Positions 22,165 through 34,760 of a stretch of 44,288 nt of DNA are shown one piece after another (the stretch's first letter is position 1; each line of letters opens with the position of its first letter). Source of the stretch: Geosiphon pyriformis (taxonomy: Eukaryota; Glomeromycota; Glomeromycetes; Archaeosporales; Geosiphonaceae); assembly GCA_016748015.1 (NCBI GenBank), contig JAAOMT010000532.1, positions 3,953 to 48,240 on the forward strand, read 5' to 3'. The notes below the pieces were generated by a model. That model ran no database searches. It worked only from the letters and a program-made list of their open reading frames with translations, and was not told where the DNA came from. The translations under genes and the position numbers were made by a program.

Positions 22165-23520
22165 ATGAATATACAAAAATACAAACAACTCCAACATTAT
22201 ATAGATACTCAATTGTTCAAGGAGAAATTATCTCAAAAGAAACAAAACAACATAAAACAGCAATCAAAATATTTTATCAACCATCAAAATACACTTTACC
22301 AGAAAAACAAAAAAAACCCAGATCAACCAATCAGAGTAATTACAGAATCAGAGAAAGAAACAATATTATTTAACATGCACTTGAATTCAATAGTGAGACA
22401 TTTTCATAAAGAAGCAACCATAGAAAGGACCAGAAAAAGATACTATTGATTATCAATGTATTCAGACATCATCCAATATGTTCAAAATTGTAATGCTTGT
22501 CAGAAAAGAGAAAGAACAAAATCCAGTGAACCATTGAAACCAATCAAAGTAAGACAACCATTTGATTGCATTGGAATTGACTTAGTCGAACTATTAACCA
22601 TAACCAGCAGAGACAATAGATATATTGCAGTAGTCATGAATTATCTTACTAAATGGCCAGAAGCAAAAGCCATTCAAAGAGCAGATGCAGAATCCATTGT
22701 CAAATTTATTCATCAAGATTTGATCTGTCACCATGGATGTCTAAAAGAACTATTATCAGATTAAGGAACTTACTTTGTAAATAGAACACTGGCAGAATTA
22801 AGTCAAAGATTTGGGATAAAAAGACCATTATTATCATCATACCATTCACAAACAAATAGACTAGTTAAAAGGTTTAACAGAACATTGTGTGAAGCCATTG
22901 CCAAAATCAGCCAAGAAAACCAAGATGAATAGGATTTGTTTATACCATCAGTATTATTTGCTTATTGAACAATGAAACAAAACACTACACAAACAACACC
23001 ATTTGAATGGTATATGGTAGAACAGCAACATTACCAGTTGAGATAGAAGTCAAAACATATTCAACAAAACCAATAACAGAAAAAAATTTCCAAAGAACAT
23101 TGTTAAGAAGAACATATAACTTAATAGAAACACTAAAAAACAAATAACAAAAAGCAGCTGATAACATCCAAAAGTTACAAGAGAAACAAAAAGAAAGACA
23201 CAATAACTAACTACCAGATAAACCAGTTGAATTCAAGATTAGAGACAAAGTGCTTTTATATTATACCAAAGTGGAAAAACAATGGAGTGGAAAATTTGAC
23301 CCCAAATAGGATGAACTATTTTACATAGAAGAAATTCTTGAAAATAAAGCTTATAAATTAAGATAGGACAACAAAATTTTAGCCAAAGCAGCACATGGTG
23401 ATCGACTGAAACCATATTACTATATAGTGTTACCATCTACCAGTAATATTTCACAATTAGGAGCACAGTGAATACTAGTCCAACCAGATAAGATTCCATG
23501 AGATCTGGAACCAATTATAA
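22165..23520 (+). pseudogene. Element B: integrase (broken)
   Basis: The zinc-binding part has MHLNSIVRHFHKEAT and CNACQKRERTK. The core has GIDLVELLTIT, VVMNYLTKWPEAK, and LLSD followed by a TAA. The third catalytic position reads NRLVKRFNRTLCE (Glu to Lys). The C-terminal part VEFKIRDKVLLYYTKVEKQW and HGDRLKPYYY is also seen in element A. Confidence 0.83.
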
Positions 23521-23570
23521 TCATTGGATCAAACATGTAAAATTAAACAATAAAAAGAATATATAAAGAC

Positions 23571-24239
23571 ATGGTAAACACAACAGAAGACTTTAGAAAA
23601 ATAGAAATTACTGACGACATATACTTACTAGCACAACAACTATTTCAACTAATTCAACAACAGAATATGGAAATTACTATCAATCAACAAACTATTTGAT
23701 ACTAATATATCAAGAAAATACCTTGATACAAAGTACAAAAAAAAACAGAAAACACTATTGATAAAATAATTCTAAAAATAAAATTGGCAATAGAGAAGCC
23801 AACAAATGTCACCACATATCAAGAAGTAATTAAAAAAACTTGAATGTGGTGGATACAACAATTTTCAAGAAACTTTTGTTATTTCCACTTGGGATAACAT
23901 TTGAATATTCAGAACTTATATATGGATAAAACAAAGTAATTATTTGACACAACAATATTGCAACAACTAGAACAATTTGTAAGAAAGAACAATTTGACTA
24001 CACAAGCAAGAGCCATATATAGGCTACATACTGGATTTTAAGATAGACCAGAAATCTTACTTAATCCAAAAATAGACTCCATTACAGTTAACCAAATGGG
24101 AAAAATAACTAATGCCCAATTTGAAAAATTACAGAACAAGATAACACAAGTAATTCTCGAAAAAGATGTTCAAAAAATACTCAAAAATGAAGAATTAGAG
24201 TTAGAAGATTTAGGAAATCTCAACAGAGCTCAATATTAA
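23571..24239 (+). pseudogene. Element B: third ORF downstream of integrase
   Basis: The frame MVNTTEDFRKIEITDDIYLL runs about 222 codons with a few stops to NLNRAQY, just before the polypurine tract and 3' LTR. It shares an ungapped 38-residue segment pattern (RA..RL...F......L.NP..........K[LI]T...F) with the element A frame. No membrane segment is visible. Function unknown. Confidence 0.55.
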
Positions 24240-24253
24240 AAAAGAAGGAATAA
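24238..24253 (+). other. Polypurine tract of element B
   Basis: The sequence aaaaaagaaggaataa lies immediately before the TGTTAC of the 3' LTR. Confidence 0.65.
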
Positions 24254-25093
24254 TGTTACTTATAAAATATAAGAAGTATATTAACATATAAATTAGCCAA
24301 TTAAAAGTAGCTGTAATAAATATAGAATTCCAGGATTTCTCTCAAAAGGAATTACAGGATTTCAAGAAGTTCAGGATTCTTGTATAAGGAATTGCAAGAT
24401 TCCAGAATTCCAAAATTCCTGGTGTGAGGAATTGAAGAATTGAGTAATCTCAATTATATATATATAACAGTAGTATTAGAAGGAGAAAAGCAGAATCCTT
24501 AGTTAGAAGACCTTCCAATTTAGATCTGATCTAAGCAACCTTCCATTCACAAACATTAATAAATAATTATTTACTATCTCAATTCACTCTCTATTATCAA
24601 CACTTTATGTTGATAATAATTGATACTTAACCACACTAGAACAATAGCTCTTAATCATGACTATTGAAAAGATACTAATATTCATTGTCTTGGCTTATTT
24701 TCTTTTATTTTTTTTATTTTTTTTTTATTTTTTTTTTATTTTTGTTGTTATTTTTTTGTTTTACTAATTGATTAAAGGATTAAAAGTGCTGAGATAAAGA
24801 CGTCATAGGGACTGGTAAAAGACCTGTGAAACAAAGGTAAAACACTCATAAATTTGAGGATAGCTTACCAGGAGGATTACCAGCCACCATGCTGAGAAAG
24901 AAATTTGATAGAATTATGATTCTGGAAGGCTACTGAAACCAATTATTGAATCTCTGTCCATTATACAAAGAACTCCACAATTAAATCTTCAGATCAACAA
25001 AACCTTCAAATATTACCAACAACATTATATCAATCAAGCACCAAGTTATGGATTTGTTATTTGATTTGAAACCCCAAATAATTATCTATAACA
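24254..25093 (+). repeat. 3' LTR of element B
   Basis: It starts TGTTACTTATAAAATATAAG and ends CTATAACA, aligning with 4,220-5,025. T-rich runs near 24,690-24,750 are expanded relative to the 5' copy. TTGT follows at 25,094-25,097. Confidence 0.9.
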
Positions 25094-25097
25094 TTGT

Positions 25098-28000
25098 AAA
25101 TTGAGTCTGATATCTGTAGTTGCTGATTATAAGATTAATACTGTGTCTGAGTTTTTTGATATTAATTATAAGACAGTTTTTATTGCAGATAGTTTAAATA
25201 GTCTTTTAGATACTTATTTCAATAATAATTATAAACAGACTAATAAAAATAAGTGGAAGTTCAAAATTAAAGATGCTGATGTTAATAAGTAGTTACAGTT
25301 TAAAGAGTGTTTGTTGGGCAAATTCTTGAAAAAAATAGTTAGATTTAATAGTACAAGAGATTATGATAATTTGGATATTATATAAAAGATTCTTAAGAAA
25401 GTAGTGATTAGCTTTACTAATAAAATGTTTTCTAAACTTTGGTTCAGTAAGTTTGAATGTTTAAAAAATAAGCAATCATAAAAGTTTTTCAAGCTAGAAT
25501 TGTTGATGGTTAAAATCATAAAAGGTTTAAGTTCAAATCAAAATTTAAAAACCAATTGTCTTCTTAATATTTGGTTTACTATTAATAAAGAAAAAGCCTT
25601 TAAAATGTGCATTATGATTAATAATAATGAAAGTTTAAAAAAAATTCTATCTTATCTGTTAAAGATCAAAAAAAGTTACTAAAAATCTAAATATTATAAA
25701 TTCAAAATTGCCAAAGATAACTTTATTAAAAAAACTATAAATAAATATATGAAAAACTTTTGTTCTAATAAGGAAAAGATAATTAAAAGTGTTTTAAATT
25801 GACCATTTCGAAAAGTAGTATTTGACTATTTGGTAGTTGATGATGAATTAATTTTGGAGCCATATAAAATTAAATCTATGACCAACAAGATTATAGAAGA
25901 ATAGACAAAAAAACATATGGTGTCCAATACTTGGTTTAATTATTGGTTTAATCAATATGCTCCTTTGAATTATGTCAATAATAATGCTTTTATAAAGGTA
26001 ATGAATGATATCAAGTTTGATAAATTCCTTCAAGTTGTCAAGAATTTGCTTGATAAAAAAACTGTTGGTCTCTTTAATATTCCTAATAAGCTTTAAAAAC
26101 ATGGTAATAAACAAGTGTTAATTGGTCTGTTGGATATTTTCAATGTGTGTTTAGTGTCAAATACAGTTTCTATACAGTAAAAACAAGTCTAAATTTCCAT
26201 AATATCAAAGCTATATAACTGGAAAAAAACTTTTATTAATATTAAACTAATAGCTTTGATTAAAACAGTTCAGAAAATTTTGTCTAAAATTCTTTTAAAT
26301 AAAATTTCTTCAGTCTGCAATAGATTTAATATCTTACATGAAAATAACTTTTCAGTTCTAAAAAGCACATTCACTTAGACTCCGATTTTTATTATTAGTT
26401 TATTAATTAAGAATACACTGGAAAAAAACAGAAAAATGTGGTTGGTTTTTCAAAATATGTAAAAAACATATGATTCTGTTAATTGGTTTCACTTGTAAAA
26501 CAGTTTGATTAAAATCAAAATGTGCTTCTATTTTATTAAATTTTTTGAAAATATACACAACAATAAGGTCAATCAGATAATAACTAATTTTAGGCTTATA
26601 GATAGATATATTGTTTATAATGATTTGAATCAGAAGGAGATCTTTTCATTACTGCTGTAGAGAATTTTTTATGACTTTTTGCTTTGTAAGATCAAAAGAC
26701 ATAAAAATTTATATGGCTACAGATTAAATTCAAAGTTTTTTACAAGAACTGGCAAACTAAATTTTAGGAGTAGCAGAATGTCTTTTTTGATGACTAGAAC
26801 ATTTATAGATAATACTATTTGAATTAGAAATAACATGTCTACTATTCAACATATTTTGAACATAGCTAGCAAATTTTTTCAAATCTATAACATTTTAATT
26901 AACACAAAAAAGATGGTTGTCATACTTATTAATCAGAAAATAGAAATTTTTTAATTGTTAATTAGTGAATCAAGCATTTTATTAGCAAAAAAAGATAAAT
27001 TTTATCAATACTTGGGTATTTTTTTGTTCATAAATGGTTTTTCTAAACCAAGTGTTATCAAAGTTTACTTAAATATTAAGTTTTTTACAAACATAGTTTT
27101 AAAGAAGGCTGTTTTGAACAAGCAATTTTTATATTTGGTCTCTGCAGTTTTTTAGCCCATTATTAATTATAGAATGCACTTTAGTTATACTTTATTAAGT
27201 GTATATAAAAAATAAGACAAAATATTGAAAAAGAAACTAAAACTTAAAGCCAATCTATCCAAGAACTTTTTTAATAAAGTTATTTTCTATTCTGAGTTGT
27301 ATGTCTCAAGTTATTTGGGCAGATGCAAGCTGAAAATTTGTTAGTTAGTTTGGTTACTTTTATTAATTCAAATAGTATTTTTAACAGATTGTTCAAATAC
27401 AGAGTTATAGATCTATAGGCTATTAGTTGGATGCTCCAGCAACTTCTTAGTTTTCTGATTATATTGTTAATCAATCTCATAAACTGTTTTTTGGCTGGTA
27501 TAATTAACATATTAATGTTATGTAATTTGTTTTTGGTTAATAATATACTTAATGTTTTTTGGACTGGTTGCAATATTGCTATTGCAGATATTTTGAATAT
27601 GAAATGCTATTTGAATATAGTAAATTCACTAAGAAGATTTGGTATTGTCTTTACAGATTAACTTTTGGACTGTTATAATATATGTTTTATGTAGAGTATG
27701 TTTTACAAATAGAAAAAATTAGATTTTAAAGATTCTGTTTTTAATTGGTTTAATTTATTAATTTTGTTTATTAAGAGTGACAGTTTGGCTGATAGCAGTA
27801 TTTTGGCTTAATGTTTCATTCTCAGTAGCTGTTTTTGCAATTTTGGCTTTGTTAATAAGTGTTTTGTAGAAAGTGAGTCTAATATTATAGTTGTCTACAC
27901 AAATAAATCAGTCAAGGATTTAAGATCTGTAAATGCTTATAATAATACCACTGTCTATTTTTTAGATGTTGATTTGAGTATTAGAGTTTAAGTCTATGGC

Positions 28001-29130
28001 TTGTTTTCTTGGACTTTTGTAGAATTGCAAGCCATCATTTTTGTTTTGGATTGTGTTTTTGTGTTTAGCTTAGTGGTACTATTTACAGATAGTTAGATGT
28101 TATTAAATGTATATGCTTCAATAGATAAATTTGTCAGTCCCAATTTTTATGATAAGTGTTGGGTTAAAAAAGAACATATTTGTTTAATCATTGTATTTAA
28201 GAATTTGTTAGTTGGTTAGAACAAAGTGAAAAGTTATTTTGGAGTTATTAACAATAAGTATATTAACTTTTTTGCTAATGCTGTCATCATGTCTGAGTTC
28301 GTGTTGCTTATTGAAGTGTCATATTATTTTCTTGTCATTGAGGATAAACCTGTCTCTAAAAATGTCTATTACTTTATAAAATGTCTTTTTAAAGCTGTTA
28401 GTTTTGTTGATTGAAAATTCAAGTGCACAAATAGTGCTGTGAATATAAATTTTTGCAAACTGTTTGATATGTATTAGACTTTTAGTGTTTGGTACTCTAA
28501 TAGTAAAATTTGTTTTGGTTTTACCAGTTTCATTTCTGTAGCATTTCAGTCTTATTTCATAAAAGTTTTATACTATTAACTACTTGTGACCAAGAGAAAA
28601 AGATTATATAAGTCAAGCTATCTTAGTGTATTGTGTATTTAGTGTGGTTTAATTGAAGATTCTGATCATATATTTTTGTGTATTTAAGACATTTACACCA
28701 AAGAAAATTTAATCTCAGTTATTATTAAGGCTTGAACTGATTTATTGAATGCCTATATTGCTAATTACATAATAGTTAATTCTTTCTGAAAAGCAGAATC
28801 TTCTGGTTGTTTATATATAACATTAGCTAAAAGTTTTGTAATAAAAAAATGGATAACTAATATGATAAATTTGTTAGGTGTTTGGTCCAATAAGAGTTTG
28901 TTGATCATTAATTTAGTCTGAAGTTTTGCTGAAAGTTATAAATCTACTATATAATTATCAATTGCCAAATTAAAAGCACATTATAAAAAATGTAGTTTTT
29001 TGCTGTATAATAATATAGTGGTTTTGGATATTTCTGGTTTGGCTTTATTATGGTTTTTTAAAATAATTTGTGATTTTGACATTAGATTAGATATTTATGT
29101 TTGTTTCAGCTTGTATCTTAGTCTAAACAG
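25098..29130 (+). pseudogene. LINE-type retrotransposon: RT, RNase H, 3' part
   Basis: The LINE frame resumes after the target duplication. Recognisable pieces are NTVSEFFDINYKTVFIADSL and KNKWKFKIKDADVNK, then the RT with KTYDSVNW near 26,465, RIFYDFLLCKIKRHKNLYGY, FIDNTI near 26,808 (FxDD box changed to DN), and YLGIFLFINGFSKPS. RNase H begins VVVYTNKSVKDLRSVNAYNN near 27,890 with VELQAIIFVLDC downstream. A final CGLIEDSDHIFLC occurs near 28,645. Dozens of in-frame stops occur. This is a long-dead copy of a family I know from Glomeromycotina. Confidence 0.78.
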
Positions 29131-31779
29131 TATATATTTTAGTTTTTTGTAAAACTTTTCTGTGGTTAATAGTTTAGATATATAGTACTATTTTGATTGG
29201 TCTAAGTGATTAATTATATGTAGAAAAAACATAAGCCACACTTAATGTAAAATTTTATTTGATTGTATAATTTTAGGTAGTAATTAGTCTGTATTTATTA
29301 AATTGTTAATAAAAAAAAATTTAATTCTAAAAAACAGTTTCATTATTTGATGTTTATTATATTGCAATCAATTATTGATTATAAAATTCAGTTTAATTTT
29401 ATTTTAAAAAAGTGTATATAATAAGTAAAATATTTTAATTAAAAAAATTTAAAAACAAAAACTAATTTGCCAAAAAACTTTTTAAGTAAAATAATTTTTT
29501 TTTTATAATTTAAAGTTTTTTAAGCAAATACAAACAAAAAAAAGTGATTTTAGTAATAAACTTTTTAAATATTAAAAAAGTTTTGATTATTTGTTTAATT
29601 ATAAATTTTTAGATTTATAAGTATTAAGTTAATTGTTTAATTTTTTGTGAAATTAAAAATCAGTTTTGTAAATAGTTTTTTGACAAAAATTATAAAATTT
29701 TTTTAAATATAATTTTTTTTAAAAGCAATTTGTTTACTATATTTGTTTTGTTAATAATATTGAAATATTTGTTGTTTTAGAAAATATGATTTTTTATAAT
29801 ATATTTTATTTATTAAAGTTTAAAATAGTTTTTGTTAAACAATTATTAATTAAAAAAATATGATTTTTGATTAAAAAAGTTTTTAAATAACAGTTAAGTT
29901 TTTAAGTAATAAAGACTAATTTAATTTTAAATATAGTATTAAACACAAAAATAAAGACCATTTATTTTCTAAATATTATTAAAAACAGCATCAGAAAACA
30001 AAAGAAAAAAAGCTAATTTTGTATTTATTTAATCAACCCAATTTTTAATTTTAAATAATTTAATAAGTTAATTAAATAAAAATATATTTAAAAATATGTC
30101 TTGTTTTGTTTTTAAAACTTGTAATAATTTATTAAAAAACATTATATTTGACAATACAATTAGTAATTAATCTTAGTTTATTTTGAAAAATATGTTATTA
30201 TTATTATTATTACTATTTATATTAAAAAGAAAGCTAAATACTATTAAAAAAAATTTATTTAAAATTTTATTTAAAATTACAAAGAAGTTTAGTATAACAA
30301 TAACAAATATAAATAACTGCTGCTGTTTTTCAAAGTTTCTGGTTTTTTTGGCTATTTATAAAATAATAATAATAATAAAGATAAAAACAAAAAAATTATT
30401 TTGTTAATTAGACTTATTATTAAAAACTCTAAAGCTCTTAAAAAAAATAAAAATAATATTAAAATTAATCTAAATATACTTTTTAAAAACAATTTTGATT
30501 AAAAAAAAATATTGCCAAAACATTTTATTTAATTGTTTTAATAATAGAAAATTTTTTTTTGTTAAAAGTTTTATTAATTACTATAAAAAAAGTAATATAT
30601 TTAAAACTTTTTATTTTTTGTTTTAATTATAATTATAAAACTTAAGAAAAAAAAATTTTTTAATTTTGTTTTTTAATTTGTTAAAGAAATTTTGTATTTA
30701 ATTTAAATTAATAGTTAAATTATATTATATTTTTTTATAAAATTAAAATTTATTATTATTAATAAATTTATAAACTTAAATTTTGAAAAGTACAAAAATA
30801 AAAATTTTTTTTAGATAAAAAAAACAAAAAAAACATTATTATTATTTATAATATTAAAATTAAATTGTTTAACTAATTTTTTAATAAAAAAATTTAGTAT
30901 ATGTATTTCTTAAAATTATATTAATAGGTATTAAAATTTTTAATTTTTTATTATTCAAAAAACCAACTTTTTAATATAATATTTTTTTATATTTATATTT
31001 TTTAATTTTTTATTAATATTATTATAATTATTTTTAATATTACTAGCAAAAAAATCCAATATTAAAGTTTTAACTTTAAGTCTTTTGATTTTTTTGTTTA
31101 TTTTACTAAAATTATATGCAAAAATATTTTTTTTAATATTTAAATATTTAAATATTTTAATTATATTAACAATAAAAATACTTATATATTTAGTTTTATA
31201 AATAAAAATGTGTTAAAAAAATAGGTTAAAAAAAAACTAAATTAAAAAAAAGCAACAAATTATTATTTTAATTTTTTTTATTTTTTATAATTTTTATTAT
31301 TTTAAAATATAATTAATACAATATATATATTTTAATTAATAATAATTAATTACTATAAGTTTTAATTTATTTTGTAATTAAATATTTTTTAGAAGTTTTT
31401 AATATTAAAATTAATATATATATATATTATTTATTTTAATAAAATAAAGCAATTATTATATTAAATTTATTAAGTATATAATAAGCTTTTAAATCTTGTT
31501 TATTGTTTTTAATTATAATAATATTTAAAACTTTAAATAATTTTTTTTGTTTATTGTTTTTTTAAAAAACTTAAGATCATTTTTTTTAAAAATATTAAAA
31601 GATATTTTTATATAATTTTGTATTTAATAATTGAATTAAAATATATATAAAGTTGTTATTTTTAGTTAAGTAATAATATTTAAATGTTTAATTAATACAA
31701 ATTTAATAAAATTATCTGTTAATCTTGAATTTAAATTAAATATATATATATTAAAATATTAATATAAAAAAGTTTTATA
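29131..31779. other. Extremely AT-rich spacer
   Basis: No frame with recognisable protein content occurs. The sequence is dominated by A and T homopolymers and contains short microsatellites: (TTA)n near 30,195, (AAT)n near 30,364 and (TA)n near 31,414. CpG is nearly absent. The 74-codon frame at 30,183 is low-complexity and not called. It may include the decayed 3' tail of the LINE. Confidence 0.6.
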
Positions 31780-31799
31780 TGATGCATATTACCTTAACT
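31780..31799 (+). repeat. Left terminal inverted repeat
   Basis: Pairs with 34,684-34,703; preceded by TA. Confidence 0.8.
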
Positions 31800-32237
31800 T
31801 TCATATTTTAAGATTTGAATTCAAAATACTAAGGCATTTTATACAATATAAGGAGACAAAAACTATTAAACAAGTTTTTTTAAGCTGCTTTTAAGGATTA
31901 AAACTTGTTTCTTCTTTTAATAATTAAACAAATATTAATAAAGTTATAGTATTTTAAAATTACTTTCTTTTATATGGCTAATAAACAAATTGGATTTTTT
32001 ATTATAAATCATATAAAAAGGTCATGTGTATATTATCTTGTGTAATTGGTCAAAAATATAGATATATATTGTACATATTTTGAATAATACAATAATTTTA
32101 TCTTTTTTCATATCAATAGCTTTCTAAATACAAAATGCCTCATTTGTATGTATATATTAACATTTCTTTTTGTATAATTTTATATTTATGTGTTGATTAT
32201 TTTTATTTATTTGATTAGAAATAAAAAAACTCAAAAT

Positions 32238-34336
32238 ATGAAAAAAAGACAGAAAGAATTAAAAGTAAAGACAACATTACAACTATCACATTGTGAAGAT
32301 AAACAACTAGATAAAAGTGAAGATATAATTTCAAATGCAGAACTTGATTCTTTGATTTATGAAAATGAACAGAAACTCTTGAAATGAGAAGATTTAGCTG
32401 GATATTATCTAAGGAAGACATACACAAGTGAATCTCAAAGCAGTCTAAAGTGCAAAAAAAGAATAGAAAGAGAGTGTATGCAAATTGCAAAAACATGCAA
32501 GCCAATTACCACTTTTTTTGCTCCCATAATCTCTTATCAAGACAAAGAACCAGAATCAAATAGCGATTATGAAGAAAAAAAAGATGAAGCCGACTGCAAT
32601 ATGAAAAAAAAGCTTTGTTTTTTGCAAGAAAAACTTAGTGTTTTACATAATGAACGAAAATGTCAAGCTTTATCCTTAAGCACTTTTGATTATTTTCGTA
32701 TGCAGTGCTTAATCTTATACTTTACAGATATATTAAATGGAGAAGGCAACGTCAAGAGTAGCAGTCATACTGTACTTTCTGTTCTTGGAAAGCAAAAAAA
32801 TCAGGGAAATGAATGGGCTGCTTGTTACGCAAATGGGCAGACTAATTTCTTTTTTATGGCCAACTTCCTCCAAAATTTCAAGGCAAGCATATCAAGCATA
32901 CTTCATTGCTCATGAATGAAGACATTAAAAAAACATGCTTAAAATGGCTTCACAATGCAAAATTTGAGGCCTGAAAAGTATTATTGTTACAAGTCTTTCT
33001 TCGTGACAAAATCATTTCACAATACTTTAATATCAATAATTATTATGTTCCAGAATCTACTATAATTCGATATATGTGAAAATGGGGTTATATATTTCAC
33101 AGAGATGGGCAAGACATTTATTATAATGGGCATGAATGGGAGGATATTATAGCATATCGCCAAATATTTGCAACAAAAATGATGCAATATGCTCATTTTA
33201 TGAAGTCATTTGAACCAGGGAATGAGGAATTAATAATACTACCAATTTTAGATCCGCTTATTGACTCTACAGAACATGTTCTAGTCACTCATGATGAGAC
33301 ATACTTTTATGCCTTTGACGACCAACCCAGTGTATAGCTCATGGAAGGAGAAACACGCATCAGAAAAAAAGGCGAGGATCAAGCCTTAATGGTCTCTGAT
33401 TTTATGTGCCCATGTCATAGAGCATTGCATATTAGTGATAACAATAGCAAAAAACTGAATCTTCCAACAAGAGCCAGAGTTATTATTAAGCCAAGAGCAT
33501 CCCAAGATGGCTGGTGGAAGAGTGACGATATGGTCAACCAGCTAGTACAGAAAGCAATTCCCCTTTTTGAATATCTTCATCCCAACTGTAAAAGAATATT
33601 TTGCTTCGATCAATCATCCAATCATAATGCCTATGCAAGTGACGCTTTGATTTTGACAAGACTGAATCTTAAAGGAAAAGGCAAACAACGAAAGTGCTAC
33701 ACAACATGGTTTATTCAAGATGAAATGAATATCAGCCAAGATATGCAAGATAAGAATGATGAGCCAAAAGGATTACGCTGCATCCTACAAGAACGAAATT
33801 TGTGGATCGATGGCCTGTGCCTTACGTGTGCAAAGAAGCAATCCAAAGAAGATGAGAATCCAGATAGCAATTGTGATTATAATGAAGCTGAAAAATCACC
33901 TATTTTATCTGAAGTCGATTCTCTTCCTGTATGCTGTGCCCGGCATCGTATTGCAAGCCAACCAGACTTTTTGGCTGAGAAAACGCGATTGCAACAAGCC
34001 GTGGAAGCAACTGGCAGGCATGAGTTCTTGCTGTATCCCAAGTTCCATTGTGAATGTAATTTCATTGAGCGGGTTTGGGGAGAGGCAAAACGGGAAGCTC
34101 GAGCAAGCTGCGACTACAAATTTGCCTCATTGGAGAAAAGAGTTCCAGAAATTCTGGATAATATTCCCATCAAGCATGTTCAAGCCTATTTACAAAAGGC
34201 TTTCCGTTATATCTCTGCATATAGCCTCGGCTACAATAGATCTAATACATTCAAAATTGTTAAGAAGTATAAATCTCACAGGCGTGCTCCTGCTTTGTTA
34301 GATGAACAAGTTATAGTATTTTTGAATGGAAAGTAG
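32238..34336 (+). pseudogene. DDE transposase of the Tc1/IS630-like element (broken)
   Basis: The N-terminal part (MKKRQKELKVKTTLQLSHCE..., CKPITTFFAP) precedes a helix-turn-helix-like middle, then an RNase H-like DDE domain. The candidate triad is Asp in LVTHDETYFYAF (33,293), Asp in RIFCFDQSSNHNAY (33,608) and Glu in ECNFIERVWGEAKR (34,067). The last 331 codons (33,341-34,336) are open. The copy is inactive: a TGA at 32,385, a frameshift in a T run near 32,850, and TGA, TGA, TAG at 32,972, 33,077 and 33,335. Between the second Asp and the Glu is a long insertion with Cys pairs (LCLTCAKKQ, CCARH). This resembles a large transposase family I associate with fungi, including mycorrhizal ones. 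Confidence 0.82.
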
Positions 34337-34590
34337 GCATTGATATAATATTAGCATGTATCTATGTCTAGTCGGCACAATATAACAAATTTCAGCCAAA
34401 CGGCAACCACTTGCCACTTGGAATATCACTAATGTCAGCAGCACCTTTGGCTGTATATATGTGTGTGTGTGCATGCGTGCGTGTTTCTGCTATTAGATAA
34501 ACAAGTTATAATATCTTTGAATAAAAAGTAGGCATTGATATAACATTATATCCGGCGGGCACTATAGAACAAATTTCGGCCAAATGGAAC
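34297..34590 (+). repeat. Direct duplication at the 3' end of the transposase
   Basis: The block 'ttagat(g/a)aacaagttata...aagtaggcattgatataa...' occurs at about 34,299-34,410 and again at about 34,493-34,590, about 195 bases apart. The first copy contains the last codons and stop of the transposase. A GT-rich stretch (tgtgtgtgtgtgcatgcgtgcgtg) lies between. Confidence 0.75.
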
Positions 34591-34683
34591 GTTGCTGTAT
34601 GTGTGTACGCGTGCCTGCATGTCACCTGCAAATCACTTAATTAGATCACGTGAAACGGCTTGAAAAAAATTGGAAAATGTGTG

Positions 34684-34703
34684 AGTTAAGGTGACATGCA
34701 CCA
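34684..34703 (-). repeat. Right terminal inverted repeat
   Basis: Reverse complement TGGTGCATGTCACCTTAACT; pairs with 31,780-31,799; followed by TA. Confidence 0.8.
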
Positions 34704-34760
34704 TAGTAACATTTTTATTTTTAATTTAAAACTTTTTTTTTAAAAAATAAAACCACTATA

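Larger units (their letters stand above)
4220..25093 (+). mobile_element. Gypsy element B, full length, with nested insertions
   Basis: Two family B LTRs in the same orientation (4,220-5,025 and 24,254-25,093) bound internal gag, protease, dUTPase, RT, RNase H and integrase remnants. The element is flanked by TTGT at 4,216-4,219 and 25,094-25,097, a 4-bp target duplication inside the LINE. A primer-binding site follows the 5' LTR and a polypurine tract precedes the 3' LTR. A solo LTR of the same family, carrying element A inside it, interrupts the dUTPase coding region between 9,139 and 19,990. Without the nested DNA the element would be about 10 kb. Confidence 0.88.
31780..34703 (+). mobile_element. 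Tc1/IS630-like DNA transposon with TIRs
   Basis: The left end TGATGCATATTACCTTAACT (31,780-31,799) matches the reverse complement of the right end (34,684-34,703) at 17 of 20 positions, the three differences being transitions. TA dinucleotides flank both ends (31,778-31,779 and 34,704-34,705), as expected for TA-targeting Tc1/mariner/IS630 elements. Inside is one large transposase gene. CpG is much more frequent here than in the retrotransposons, suggesting a younger insertion. Confidence 0.85.

Noticed and set aside
30183-30407. 74-codon plus-strand frame in the AT-rich spacer
   Set aside because: Low-complexity Leu/Ile/Lys translation of AT microsatellites.
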